Shown: piece after piece, positions 7,903-16,687 of the stretch
Numbering within the stretch: the first letter of the stretch is position 1
Layout of the letters: each line of letters starts with the position of its first letter
Assembly (NCBI RefSeq): GCF_021390325.1
Contig: NZ_JAJUWU010000003.1
Span: forward strand, 124,001-188,000
Direction: 5' to 3'
DNA length: 64,000 bases
DNA from: Jiella avicenniae
GTDB taxonomy: Bacteria > Pseudomonadota > Alphaproteobacteria > Rhizobiales > Rhizobiaceae
Made by a program: the position numbers and the translations under genes
The notes under the pieces: generated by a model
What the model was told of the DNA's origin: nothing
What the model saw: only the letters and a program-made list of their open reading frames with translations
Database searches by the model: none

Positions 7903-10371
7903 TTATGTCGCGTATTCAGGACCATAGGCCTCTTTCCAGATCCCGTTCGTCGCGTAATTGATGACGTTCGTGGCCGCCTCCTCCAAGCGCGGACTGGGAT
8001 GCTTACGTTGCGCCACTAGAAGCTCATTCGCATACTGCTGAGCGACCTGCTTCGGCTTATCTCGTCCCAGGAATTTGTTGAGGACTGATATATGCCCCTC
8101 TGCAAGCGTAACGATTGGATAGGTATCTTCCACGCCCGATTTGCGCTGAAGCTCTCGCAACGTGGTGATCGCCTCTTCCAATAAAGGTTCTGCCTCATCC
8201 CAAGAGCCCTTATCTGCGGCAATGATCAGAAGTTGCTGCGCAAATGCATGTTCAATATGCGGTGACAAATATGCCGATCTCGCTGTTCTGAGCATCTCCA
8301 TAGCTTCTTTATGCCGATTCATCGCTCTTAACGCTAACCCGTATTGAAGCCAATACAAACCGTCGATGTGAAACTGCGTTTCAAAAGCGCTGTATACGGA
8401 AATGATTTTTTCTTCATCTCCACGAAGAATGTCTTTTACAAAGCGATGGTTGATAATGGACTTGAATACCACGCCATCCGCTTTGCCCACGTGCTTGATC
8501 ACAGGCGCATCATAATCTGCGAATGATTTCAACAGCGCGACAATGCAGTCTCGTATCATCGTCGTCGTAGCGATTTTCTCGAACAATTCCCTAATGTAGA
8601 CCGGATGCCGAGCCGCAAGCTTACCTGTATCCGCAATGACGATGCCTTCAGTATCATCCCGAAGAATGTTGATGTCCTCCTCGACACCTAATTCGAGAAG
8701 AGATTTGCCAACCAATGAAAAGCTGAGCGTTGATCGATGATTGCTAGCCAATCCAACGAGTATTAAAAATTTCCTCTGGCTTTCACCAGGCAGGTTTTGG
8801 AAATCATTCTCGATTATTTTAGTGAAACCGAGACCGGTCGTGGCTTCCATTAGCCCAATCAAAAGTTGCCTGTCGGCTTTGCGAAAGATCTCATGCGAAC
8901 GGTCGGCCGGCTTCATCTTCTCAAGGCGGGTCCACGGACCATATTTCTCCAGCCGCTGCAAGATTTTGGGAACGTCATCCTTCGTGATTTTTCTGACGGT
9001 ATATGTCTTGAAGTCCATATCGACGAATGATGCACTCACATGTCGCTTCCAAACGTTGAGCCGTTCGGAGACGACTATACATACGTTCTTAGCTTCGGCA
9101 CCAGAGAGGACTTCAGCGAGGTCTGCATGCATGTCCTGGATCTTATCGATGAAAAGGTAGAATGGCTTTGGGTTCGCGTCCTCGAGCGTTGCGATGACGT
9201 CTTTGATGTCACTGACCGCTTCCCTTAGGAAGTAGACGCTTTTACCGGAAGTTTGGCTCAGGTTGAGAGCTGTCATCATGAGCGCAGTGCTCTTCCCAGA
9301 GCCCGCCGGCCCAGTCAGAGCTATCAGCCTTTTCCCCTTGTATTCGTCCTCCACCATCCTCGAGAATGTCTCTATGAATTCGAGATGGCCCGGGATGTCA
9401 TCGACGATGTCCCGCCAGGTTGGCTTGTACCCCTTGTAAAATTCCCGAATGGCGCCGGCCGACTGCTTTTCTGACGGCTTGGGGAGGCTTTCTGAACCGA
9501 CAAGCGTCACACTATTGAGGGTTCTCTTCTGCGTGTCACTAAGCCGAATGAAACCTCGCATCTCTGGACGTCGATTGCAGGCGATATCCCATCCTGAAGG
9601 CGGCGTCGGAAACTCGCTCGACAGCCAATCTGAGAAGTCCTTCAGCCTCCCTGAGATGTGTCTTATGTTCAGCGTTTCGAGGTGATCGACATCAATCTGC
9701 GTGGCATTTGGGGTTATCGCGTATCCACGCACCGGGTTTCGTTGGTTGGTTTCCCGCATTTCGGCCATGACGTGCTGGAATAACGGTTCGTCGAGTTCGC
9801 TACCAATGAACACGAACGTGTAGTTGCTGTGGTTTTGCCCTAGCTCCTTGTACCAGATCGGCAGATTACTAGCGCCTTCGCCGTACTCACGAGGAGAGAA
9901 CACGAACCCATCCTGAGGTCGATCCGCGGATCCGTTCAATTTGATAAGTTGAACGGTGTCGTAGACAGGGCTGACCTCTTCGAGCGGCTGTTTGCGCGAA
10001 AAAACCTGAAGCTTCTGCGTCTTTGCCGCTCTAAGAGCGTTCTCCATGCTGTCGTCTATATTCAGCGTGTAGATGCGCTGCCACGGAAATTGAGCGATGA
10101 TTGTCTGCGCATCGCTGGGGGTCGTGTTGGTCAGGCGATCTTGGAAGTACCGGTGAAGGCCCGCTGCGTCCGATGCTGCTATGGTTGAGTAGACCTTTCC
10201 TAAAGTTTCGCCCCGGTACGGCTTCGATTTTAGTTCCGCCAATTCCGATGCGAGTGCACTGCCAAGCGGAAGGTTCAACCCTCTGCTATCTCGTGCATCG
10301 CAGGACGCCCCTGCGCCAAGGAGTAGCATCAACCGTCCGTTTTCATATTCCGTCCTGATCTCGGCTAGCAT
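7903..10371 (-). CDS. SIR2-STAND-TPR protein, probable anti-phage defence sensor (Avs5-like)
   Basis: This 822-residue single-gene system has three parts. (1) A SIR2-like NADase domain covers about 1-250: LLLGAGAS at 16-23 for the NAD-binding Rossmann loop and YTLNIDD at 101-107. The catalytic-His position reads KLNGS (144-148), so His is replaced by Asn. (2) A STAND/P-loop NTPase covers about 325-560: GPAGSGKST (354-362) as Walker A, FYLFID (404-409) as Walker B followed by Lys, then an SER sensor-like strand near 435. (3) A helical TPR-like C-terminus covers about 640-810 and would be the ligand sensor. This order matches SIR2-STAND (AVAST type V) defence proteins, where NAD+ is depleted on phage recognition. 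Start ATG has GGGGAG just upstream. G+C is clearly lower than both neighbours, indicating horizontal acquisition. No second defence gene is adjacent. Confidence 0.82.
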   Translation of the reverse strand: MLAEIRTEYENGRLMLLLGAGASCDARDSRGLNLPLGSALASELAELKSKPYRGETLGKVYSTIAASDAAGLHRYFQDRLTNTTPSDAQTIIAQFPWQRIYTLNIDDSMENALRAAKTQKLQVFSRKQPLEEVSPVYDTVQLIKLNGSADRPQDGFVFSPREYGEGASNLPIWYKELGQNHSNYTFVFIGSELDEPLFQHVMAEMRETNQRNPVRGYAITPNATQIDVDHLETLNIRHISGRLKDFSDWLSSEFPTPPSGWDIACNRRPEMRGFIRLSDTQKRTLNSVTLVGSESLPKPSEKQSAGAIREFYKGYKPTWRDIVDDIPGHLEFIETFSRMVEDEYKGKRLIALTGPAGSGKSTALMMTALNLSQTSGKSVYFLREAVSDIKDVIATLEDANPKPFYLFIDKIQDMHADLAEVLSGAEAKNVCIVVSERLNVWKRHVSASFVDMDFKTYTVRKITKDDVPKILQRLEKYGPWTRLEKMKPADRSHEIFRKADRQLLIGLMEATTGLGFTKIIENDFQNLPGESQRKFLILVGLASNHRSTLSFSLVGKSLLELGVEEDINILRDDTEGIVIADTGKLAARHPVYIRELFEKIATTTMIRDCIVALLKSFADYDAPVIKHVGKADGVVFKSIINHRFVKDILRGDEEKIISVYSAFETQFHIDGLYWLQYGLALRAMNRHKEAMEMLRTARSAYLSPHIEHAFAQQLLIIAADKGSWDEAEPLLEEAITTLRELQRKSGVEDTYPIVTLAEGHISVLNKFLGRDKPKQVAQQYANELLVAQRKHPSPRLEEAATNVINYATNGIWKEAYGPEYAT

Positions 10372-10782
10372 TCCGCTCCCCCGCAGCTCGATTTGTGTTC
10401 GTTCAGATTACAACCAAGATTGCATTGAGCAAGCCTGCTGAATCGCTCTGAGATTTCGCGATCTAATTGAAGAATCACACGATGCCCTGCATGGCCACCA
10501 TGTGAGTCTCCTTCGAAAACAAATTTCGACCAACGGACGGAGGTGGCGACAGCAATCGAAAGACTTGGAAAAAAGGCGGTGAGCGCTTCGCTCCCACGAC
10601 TTTGTGTCCCTGCATTAGATCCACCTTTTTGGGCGCAATCCCGCAGACCATCCCGCGCCCTCCTCCTCCCTTTCCTCGCCCCACCACCGTACCCATTCCC
10701 CCAAACTCCCCTACATCCTCTCCCGGCGGCGCCACCTCCGCCCCATCCCCGCCCCACCAGCCCGAGAGACCCGCCGCAGCCG
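10372..10782. other. Promoter region of SIR2-STAND gene plus C-rich tract before the antiporter
   Basis: This 411-bp gap is divergent. The part at 10372-10550 is A/T-richer and should hold the promoter of the minus-strand SIR2-STAND gene. The part from about 10640 to 10780 is an unusually pyrimidine-rich (mostly C) tract on the plus strand. No gene was recognised. Confidence 0.6.
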
Positions 10783-12591
10783 ATGCTGGAATCCCTTTAT
10801 GTCCTGATTCTCGTCGGCACCGTCCTCATCGTCGTCGCCGCATTTTCCAGCCTGCTCGCCTTTCGCTTCGGCGCCCCGCTGCTGCTTCTGTTCCTGTCGA
10901 TCGGGCTCGTCGCGGGGGTGGACGGGATCGGCATCGACTTCGACAATGCGGGGCTCGCCTATTTCGTCGGGACGATCGCGCTGGCCATCATCCTGTTCGA
11001 TTCCGGCTTCGGCACGCGCATCGCCACCTTCCGGCTGGCCGCAGCGCCCGCGCTGACGCTCGCGACCGTCGGGGTGCTCGGCACGGCGATCCTGTTCGGC
11101 CTCGCCGCCACGTGGCTTTTGAACATTCCGCTGGTCGAGGGGCTGCTCCTCGGCGCGATCGTCGGGTCGACGGATGCGGCGGCGGTGTTCTTCCTCCTGC
11201 GCGTCGGCGGCATCACGATCCGGGACCGGGTGCGCTCGCTGCTCGAGATCGAATCCGGCACCAACGATCCGATGGCGATCTTCCTCACCGTCGCGCTGGT
11301 CGAGACGATCGCGGCCGGCGCGGGGATCGATTCCGTCGGCATCGACGTCGCGCTCGGGCTGCTCGGCCAGATGACCATCGGCCTTCTCGGCGGCTTTCTC
11401 GGCGGGATGATGATCGTCGCCTTGATCCGGCGGCTCGCGATCGATCCCGGCCTGTTGCCGATCATCACGCTGGCGCTGGCGCTGTCGGTGTTCGCGGCGG
11501 TCGGCGCCGTCGGCGGCTCGGGTTTCCTCGCCGTCTATGTCGCGGGGCTTTATGCCGGCAACGCCAAGCTCGCCAATGCGACGACGATCAAGCGCTTCCA
11601 GGACGGGCTGACCTGGCTCGCCCAGATCGTCATGTTCCTGATCCTCGGGCTTCTGGCGACGCCCTCGCAGTTCATGGACATCCTGTGGCCGGCGCTGCTT
11701 CTCGCCGCCTTCCTGATCTTCGTCGCGCGGCCCTTCGCCGTCTGGCTCTGCCTCCTGCCCTTCGACTTCCAGCGCCGGGAGATGGCCTTCGTCTCCTGGG
11801 TGGGCCTGCGAGGCGCGGTCTCGATCCTCCTCGCCATCGTGCCCTTGATCGGCGGGCTCGACGATTCGCGGCTGTTCTTCAACGCCGCCTTCATCATCGT
11901 CCTCGTCTCGCTGTTGTTGCAGGGTTGGACCATCTCCAGCGTCGCGAGAAGGCTCGGCCTCGTCGTGCCGCCGCGCACCGGCGCCATCGAGAAATACGAG
12001 CTGGAGCTTCCCGGTTCGCCCGACCACGAGCTCCTCTCCTACCGCGTCGTCGAGGGAAGCCCGGTGGCGCGCGGCGAGCGGATCCCGCGCTGGGCGCGGC
12101 CCTCGCTGGTGATCCGCGAGGGGCGCTCGATGCGCGCGCAATATGCCGGGCGGCTGATGGCCGGCGACTACGTCTTCCTGTTCATCTCGCCGCGCTATCC
12201 GCCGCTGCTCGACCGGCTGTTCGCAAGGCCGGCCGAGCTCAACCCCGACGATGCGGAGTTCTTCGGCGACTTCGCCATCGATCCGTCGGCGCGGGCCGCG
12301 GGCCTCGCGGAGGCCTATGGCGTCCGGCTGCAGCCGGGCGAGGAGGCGATGACGGTGTCGGAGATGATGATTGCCCGGCTCGGCGGCGAGGCGGACTATG
12401 GCGACCGGGTCGCCGCCGCGCCGGTCGAGCTGATCGTCCGGCAGATCGGCCTCGACGGCGCCATCGTCGCGGCCGGACTGTCGCTGGTGCCGGAAAGCGG
12501 GCGCGGCAGCCAGATCCCGCTGTTCTTCGGCCGGCGGGATCTTTTGGCGATGCTGCGGCGGCTGTTCGGGCGGCCGGCGAAGGATTCCTGA
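10783..12591 (+). CDS. nhaP2: Potassium/proton antiporter (NhaP2/CvrA type, CPA1)
   Basis: This 602-residue inner-membrane cation/H+ antiporter is expected to export K+ in exchange for protons and protect against osmotic or pH stress. Residues 1-390 form about 12-13 membrane helices with CPA motifs: GAIVGSTDAAAVFFLL and the acidic ESGTNDPMA segment. A cytoplasmic tail follows with a TrkA-C region (about 405-480) and a CorC/HlyC-type C-terminal domain (about 490-590), the organisation seen in E. coli CvrA. The ATG at 10783 was chosen because the membrane domain starts immediately; the longer upstream frame reads through the C-rich tract and gives a Pro-rich, implausible N-terminus. Confidence 0.92.
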   Translation: MLESLYVLILVGTVLIVVAAFSSLLAFRFGAPLLLLFLSIGLVAGVDGIGIDFDNAGLAYFVGTIALAIILFDSGFGTRIATFRLAAAPALTLATVGVLGTAILFGLAATWLLNIPLVEGLLLGAIVGSTDAAAVFFLLRVGGITIRDRVRSLLEIESGTNDPMAIFLTVALVETIAAGAGIDSVGIDVALGLLGQMTIGLLGGFLGGMMIVALIRRLAIDPGLLPIITLALALSVFAAVGAVGGSGFLAVYVAGLYAGNAKLANATTIKRFQDGLTWLAQIVMFLILGLLATPSQFMDILWPALLLAAFLIFVARPFAVWLCLLPFDFQRREMAFVSWVGLRGAVSILLAIVPLIGGLDDSRLFFNAAFIIVLVSLLLQGWTISSVARRLGLVVPPRTGAIEKYELELPGSPDHELLSYRVVEGSPVARGERIPRWARPSLVIREGRSMRAQYAGRLMAGDYVFLFISPRYPPLLDRLFARPAELNPDDAEFFGDFAIDPSARAAGLAEAYGVRLQPGEEAMTVSEMMIARLGGEADYGDRVAAAPVELIVRQIGLDGAIVAAGLSLVPESGRGSQIPLFFGRRDLLAMLRRLFGRPAKDS

Positions 12592-12750
12592 GGCGGGCGG
12601 TTAAGGCAGCTGATCTGGACGCTGCCGCCCGGCAAGGCTACGAAACCATCGACGCGTGCCGCGCGACGCCGCTTCACCTTCGCCCTGCTTTGCACAGGCG
12701 GCGAAAGGCGGACGGCGTTCGGGACGGCCCTGACAGGAGAGACGCCAGCC

Positions 12751-13944
12751 ATGACGAAGTTCAAGACCCTCGACGATGCGGATGTGACCGGCAAGCGCGT
12801 GCTCCTGCGCGTCGACCTCAACGTGCCGATGAAGGACGGCGCCGTCACCGACAGGACGCGGATCGAGCGGGTTCTGCCGACGATCCGGGAAATCTCGGAA
12901 AAGGGCGGCCGGGTGATCCTGCTCGCCCATTTCGGCCGGCCGAAGGGCAAGCCGAACCCGGAGATGTCGCTCGAGCCGATCGCCCCGGTCCTCTCCGAAA
13001 TGCTCGGGCGGCCGGTGGGCTTTGCCGACGACTGCACCGGCCCGGTCGCGGCCGGCATCGTCGCGGCGCTGACGGACGGCGACGTGGTGCTCCTCGAAAA
13101 CACCCGCTTCCATGCCGGCGAGGAGGCGAACGATGCCGAATTCGTCGACGCCCTCGCCTCGCTCGGCGACGTCTATGTCAACGACGCCTTCTCCGCCGCA
13201 CACCGGGCCCACGCCTCGACGGAAGGGCTCGCCCACCACCTGCCCTCCTATGCCGGGCGGACCATGCAGGCCGAGCTCGAAGCCCTCGAAAAGGGCCTCG
13301 GCAATCCCGAGCGCCCGGTCGTCGCCGTCGTCGGCGGCGCCAAGGTCTCGTCGAAGATCGACCTGTTGCAGAACCTCGTTGCCCGCGTCGACGCGCTGGT
13401 GATCGGCGGCGGCATGGCCAACACCTTCCTCGCCGCGGACGGCATTTCCGTCGGCAAGTCGCTCTGCGAGCACGATCTGGCCGAGACCGCGCGGGCGATC
13501 GTCGAGGCGGCGAAGGCGGCCGGCTGCGAGATCGTGCTGCCGGTGGACGCGGTGGTCGCGCGCGAGTTCAAGGCGGGCGCGGCCAGCGAGACAGTGGATG
13601 TCGGCGCCGTGCCGCAGGATGCGATGATCCTCGACACGGGGCCGAAGAGCGTCGAGGCGGTCAACGCCTGGCTCGACAGGGCGAAGACGCTGGTCTGGAA
13701 CGGCCCGCTCGGCGCCTTCGAGATCGAGCCCTTCGACAGGGCGACGGTGGCCGCGGCCCGCCATGCGGCGGAGCTCACACGGGCGGGCAAGCTCGTCTCG
13801 GTCGCCGGCGGCGGCGACACCGTCGCGGCGCTCAACCAGGCTGGCGCGGCGGCCGACTTCAGCTATGTTTCGACGGCGGGCGGCGCCTTTCTCGAATGGA
13901 TGGAGGGCAAGGCCCTGCCCGGGGTCGAGGTTCTGAAGGCATGA
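12751..13944 (+). CDS. pgk: Phosphoglycerate kinase
   Basis: This 397-residue cytoplasmic glycolytic enzyme converts 1,3-bisphosphoglycerate and ADP to 3-phosphoglycerate and ATP. The N-terminal signature is present ([13 protein letters not shown] at about 13-25), as are the substrate loop [11 protein letters not shown], the [17 protein letters not shown] segment, the nucleotide-binding GGAKVSSKI, and the C-terminal GGGDTVAAL hinge loop. The ATG follows CAGGAGA. Length is normal. Its stop overlaps the start of the SGNH hydrolase gene by four bases (ATGA). The usual gap or tkt neighbours are absent here. Confidence 0.98.
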   Translation: MTKFKTLDDADVTGKRVLLRVDLNVPMKDGAVTDRTRIERVLPTIREISEKGGRVILLAHFGRPKGKPNPEMSLEPIAPVLSEMLGRPVGFADDCTGPVAAGIVAALTDGDVVLLENTRFHAGEEANDAEFVDALASLGDVYVNDAFSAAHRAHASTEGLAHHLPSYAGRTMQAELEALEKGLGNPERPVVAVVGGAKVSSKIDLLQNLVARVDALVIGGGMANTFLAADGISVGKSLCEHDLAETARAIVEAAKAAGCEIVLPVDAVVAREFKAGAASETVDVGAVPQDAMILDTGPKSVEAVNAWLDRAKTLVWNGPLGAFEIEPFDRATVAAARHAAELTRAGKLVSVAGGGDTVAALNQAGAAADFSYVSTAGGAFLEWMEGKALPGVEVLKA

Positions 13945-14753
13945 TGACACCGCGCACGGAATTTTCCGGCGGCACACCCGCCGGATTCGGCAATCTCGGC
14001 GGCGATTTCGACCCGGGCGGTCTCGCGGCCTCGTTCAAGACCGGGCTGATCTCCTGGCTGCTCCTGCCCGTCTATGTCTGGCAGGGCGTGCAGACCCGGC
14101 GGCGCGTCCTGCGCATGACGCCGCCGGACGGCGCGACGAGCGGCGTCCTCGGCGCCGACGCACGCAGCGAGACGACCGTGAAGCTTCTGGTGATCGGGGA
14201 CTCTTCTGCAGCCGGCGTCGGCGTCGACCACGTCGACGACGCGCTGGGGCCGAAGCTGGCCGAGCGGATCGTCGCCCTGACCGGCCGCTCGGTGTTCTGG
14301 CGCATGGCGGGCGCGAACTCCGCCGTGTCTGCGGAGATCCGCGATCACGTGGTGCCGAATCTCGCCCGCGAGGCCTTCACCCACATCGTCCTGATGATCG
14401 GCACCAACGACGCCAAGAACTTTCACGGCGGCCGGCGCTTCAAGAAGAGCTTCGGGAGCCTGCTCTATGCGCTGAAGGCCAAATGGCCAGAGGCGCGGAT
14501 CGTCTGGTCGCCGCCGGTCGATCTGAAGCGCGTGCCCGCCCTGCCGAGAGGCCTCGCCCATGTGCTGGAGCTGCGGGCGCGCATCGTGCGGAAGATCGGC
14601 GCAAGGCTCTGCGCCGAGCGCGGCGCAATCGTCGCCACCACCCTGCCCCGGGTCGAACCCGCGGGCTTTTCGCGCGATGGCTTCCACGCTTCGGCCGAAG
14701 GCTACGCCTATTACGCCAATCATCTGGTCAGCTACGTCATCGGCAAACTTTGA
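13941..14753 (+). CDS. SGNH/GDSL-family hydrolase
   Basis: This 270-residue protein has a short hydrophobic helix near residues 35-50, so it is likely anchored to the membrane, followed by an SGNH esterase domain. Block I is [11 protein letters not shown] with the catalytic Ser, block III is MIGTNDAK, and block V is SRDGFHAS with the catalytic Asp-His pair. The family hydrolyses acyl or acetyl esters of lipids, glycans or peptidoglycan; the substrate here is unknown. Start and pgk stop share ATGA, so translation is probably coupled to pgk, an unusual pairing with a glycolytic enzyme. Confidence 0.88.
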   Translation: MMTPRTEFSGGTPAGFGNLGGDFDPGGLAASFKTGLISWLLLPVYVWQGVQTRRRVLRMTPPDGATSGVLGADARSETTVKLLVIGDSSAAGVGVDHVDDALGPKLAERIVALTGRSVFWRMAGANSAVSAEIRDHVVPNLAREAFTHIVLMIGTNDAKNFHGGRRFKKSFGSLLYALKAKWPEARIVWSPPVDLKRVPALPRGLAHVLELRARIVRKIGARLCAERGAIVATTLPRVEPAGFSRDGFHASAEGYAYYANHLVSYVIGKL

Positions 14754-15111
14754 CGCGGGCCGGAGCGGCTGAAGCGGGCTGGAGCGCGCGCAACCGCCTT
14801 TTTGGGCGAGCATGGCGGCTCAGCCAGAGACGGAGACACGGCGTCGCCCATGCCATGCGCGACGCACGGCCGGCGTTGCCGACGTCGCCAATGGCTCGGC
14901 GAAAGGGAAGGCACTCGTCCGTCCCTTCGCACGCGACGCGTCGCGTCGCCGCGATCACCAGCGCAGATGCGCTCGCATCCGCGAAAGTAACGGGCGAGGC
15001 AAAGTCTCCCGGCGAGACGATCGCTCACCTTTGCCCATCGTCCGGGAGCAAGGCTCACGGCGACAAGACCGGCACCCGAACCGTTGGAGATCCGGGCACC
15101 GGAAGCTTCGT
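14754..15111. other. Intergenic region between SGNH hydrolase and mucR 3' ends
   Basis: This is a 358-bp convergent gap. I see no gene and no strong intrinsic terminator. Short frames on both strands lack start signals and recognisable domains. Confidence 0.5.
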
Positions 15112-15537
15112 TCAGCGACCGCGGCGGCGCTTGTGGCCGAGGCCCATCTGCTTGGCAAGGCGCGAACGCGCAGCCGCATAGTTCGGCGCGACCATCGGAT
15201 AGTCAGCCGCCAAGTCCCACTTCTCGCGGTACTCTTCCGGCGTCAGGTTGTAATGCGTCATCAGATGACGCTTCAACGACTTGAACTTCTTGCCGTCCTC
15301 GAGACAGACGATGTAATCGTCCGTCACGGACTTCTTGACGGGAACCGCCGGCTTCGGCTTTTCGACCTGCGGCGCCGACGGCACCGTCGTCGTCCGGCCC
15401 AACGCGCCGTATACATCCGCGATCAAGCTGGGCAGCTCCGAAACGGGCAGCGAATTGTTGCTGACGTAAGCAGCGACGACCTCGGCCGTAAGCTCCATGA
15501 GCATTTCGTTGTTATCGATTGCCTCGATCTGATCCAA
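15112..15537 (-). CDS. mucR: MucR/Ros family zinc-finger transcriptional regulator
   Basis: This is a global repressor and nucleoid-associated regulator of exopolysaccharide, motility and virulence genes in Rhizobiales. The N-terminal part ([16 protein letters not shown], then [12 protein letters not shown]) is the oligomerisation region. A Pro/Lys linker follows, then the finger [19 protein letters not shown] and the conserved REKWDL and [12 protein letters not shown] tail. In the finger the second Cys of Ros is replaced by Asp, as in MucR proteins. The frame is open to 15627, but a TTG at 15537 gives 141 residues, the usual family length, with the expected short leader before the first helix. 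An ATG nine codons further in is the alternative. Confidence 0.9.
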   Translation of the reverse strand: MDQIEAIDNNEMLMELTAEVVAAYVSNNSLPVSELPSLIADVYGALGRTTTVPSAPQVEKPKPAVPVKKSVTDDYIVCLEDGKKFKSLKRHLMTHYNLTPEEYREKWDLAADYPMVAPNYAAARSRLAKQMGLGHKRRRGR

Positions 15538-15661
15538 TTTATCACCCGATCGTTCATTTGAGGGCAGTGTCTCAAAATTATTTCGCGCGATCAGCCGGAG
15601 AGCACTGCCGACCTTCAGTGAACGCACGCGAGCACAAAACCATCGTTGTGCCTTGTTGTCC

Positions 15662-15690
15662 TGTATTTATGCCGATTTACTTGCTGTCAA
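15662..15690 (-). promoter_or_regulatory. Candidate mucR promoter
   Basis: On the minus strand a perfect -35 hexamer TTGACA (15690-15685) is followed about 15 bases on by an A/T-rich TAAATA element, within a markedly A/T-rich stretch. It would give a leader of roughly 120 nt before the TTG start of mucR, space for the autoregulation known for this family. Confidence 0.4.
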
Positions 15691-16562
15691 TAGGAGATTT
15701 CTATTTTTTTAGATTTATCCCCCCATCAACCTCGCAATCCGGGCGTAGCAGCAAGCAAATACAATAATGTGAAGGCGCGACGCTTGCAGGTTGCCGGCAA
15801 CGAAACCGTGAAACTTCATCCGAACGCGTACAACCGAAAGAGGTTTTTTTGGTTCTCGGACGAATCGACAAGCAGCACCGCCGCGAACGCGAACAAACGG
15901 CTCCACATTACAAGCCGGCAAGATTCGAAACACGGCTTTGGCTTCGAGCGGATGTCGACCATGACATCGCGACCGGGACTGGGACGAGCCTTACAGAGGC
16001 AGGCCCGAGAATTTCGCAGCGAGCGATTGCGTCCGATTGCGGTCTGAATTTGGAATGACTTTAAGGCAGGATAGTTTCAACCCGATATACAACCGGAAGA
16101 GGACGCCACGAAGGCCTGCCGTAAACCCTTTCCTGGTTTCCGATGCGAGGCCAGAAACTCGCAACCGTTGCGACACGAGGTCGGGCGCTCTGACCGACGC
16201 CTCGCGCTTCCGTGGCGTCTCCTGATCCCTCCCACATCAGGATCGTCGGCGCAGACCCCCGTGACCATCCCTGCGCTGCGACGAAGGCATCATTCGAGCG
16301 ACGCTCGCTCTTTGAGCAACGCGATGGGCCCCACACCGACGAACAGGCCGAAGACGTCCAGGCGCGGCGGCAGGGCGGCGGACTTCTCGGCCAAGGCGTC
16401 GGTCGGTATAGACCGATACAGCGCGATCGAGCGAAGTGCAGGTGCGATACGCCGATACGCCAGACCGGCGTCCTCGCGGAACACCGAGCGCGGGAGCCTG
16501 CGTTTCCCGGGTCTCCCTCGTGACCGGAGGCAAATCATCTTCGCCTCGGCGATGAACGAAGA

Positions 16563-16589
16563 CACCGCCCGGTCGAAAGACGGGCGGTG
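16563..16589 (-). terminator. Hairpin downstream of the DUF882 gene
   Basis: A perfect 9-bp stem (16563-16571 with 16581-16589) and 9-nt loop lie about 100 bp after the stop codon of the minus-strand DUF882 gene. The following bases on that strand are T-rich (TCTTCGTTC) but not a clean run, so terminator activity is probable rather than certain. Confidence 0.45.
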
Positions 16590-16687
16590 CCTCGAATGGA
16601 AATCGATATGGTCTCGCGTCCGGCCGGCGAGCGGCTTTTAGTCCTCGATCCCGCTGTCCTGTCGGCATTGCGGGGCCGAACGCCGGC

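Larger units (their letters stand above)
15538..16687. other. Long gene-poor stretch between mucR and the DUF882 gene
   Basis: About 1.15 kb carries no convincing coding sequence. It includes the A/T-rich mucR promoter zone (about 15640-15780) and two near-identical 15-mers, TACAACCGAAAGAGG at 15829 and TACAACCGGAAGAGG at 16088. The latter half (16180-16560) is G+C-rich with only short, Arg-rich frames. It could hold a small RNA, but none is recognisable by eye. Confidence 0.5.

Noticed and set aside
10602-13940. Very long plus-strand frame across the antiporter and pgk genes
   Set aside because: It is out of frame with two clear genes and Arg/Ala/Pro-rich. Only its last part (from 13941) is a real gene, the SGNH hydrolase.
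14812-15561. Plus-strand frame opposite mucR
   Set aside because: Overlaps the certain mucR gene on the other strand and shows no family features.
15715-15933. 72-codon minus-strand frame upstream of mucR
   Set aside because: No ribosome site, no recognisable features, and it lies in the promoter-like A/T-rich zone.
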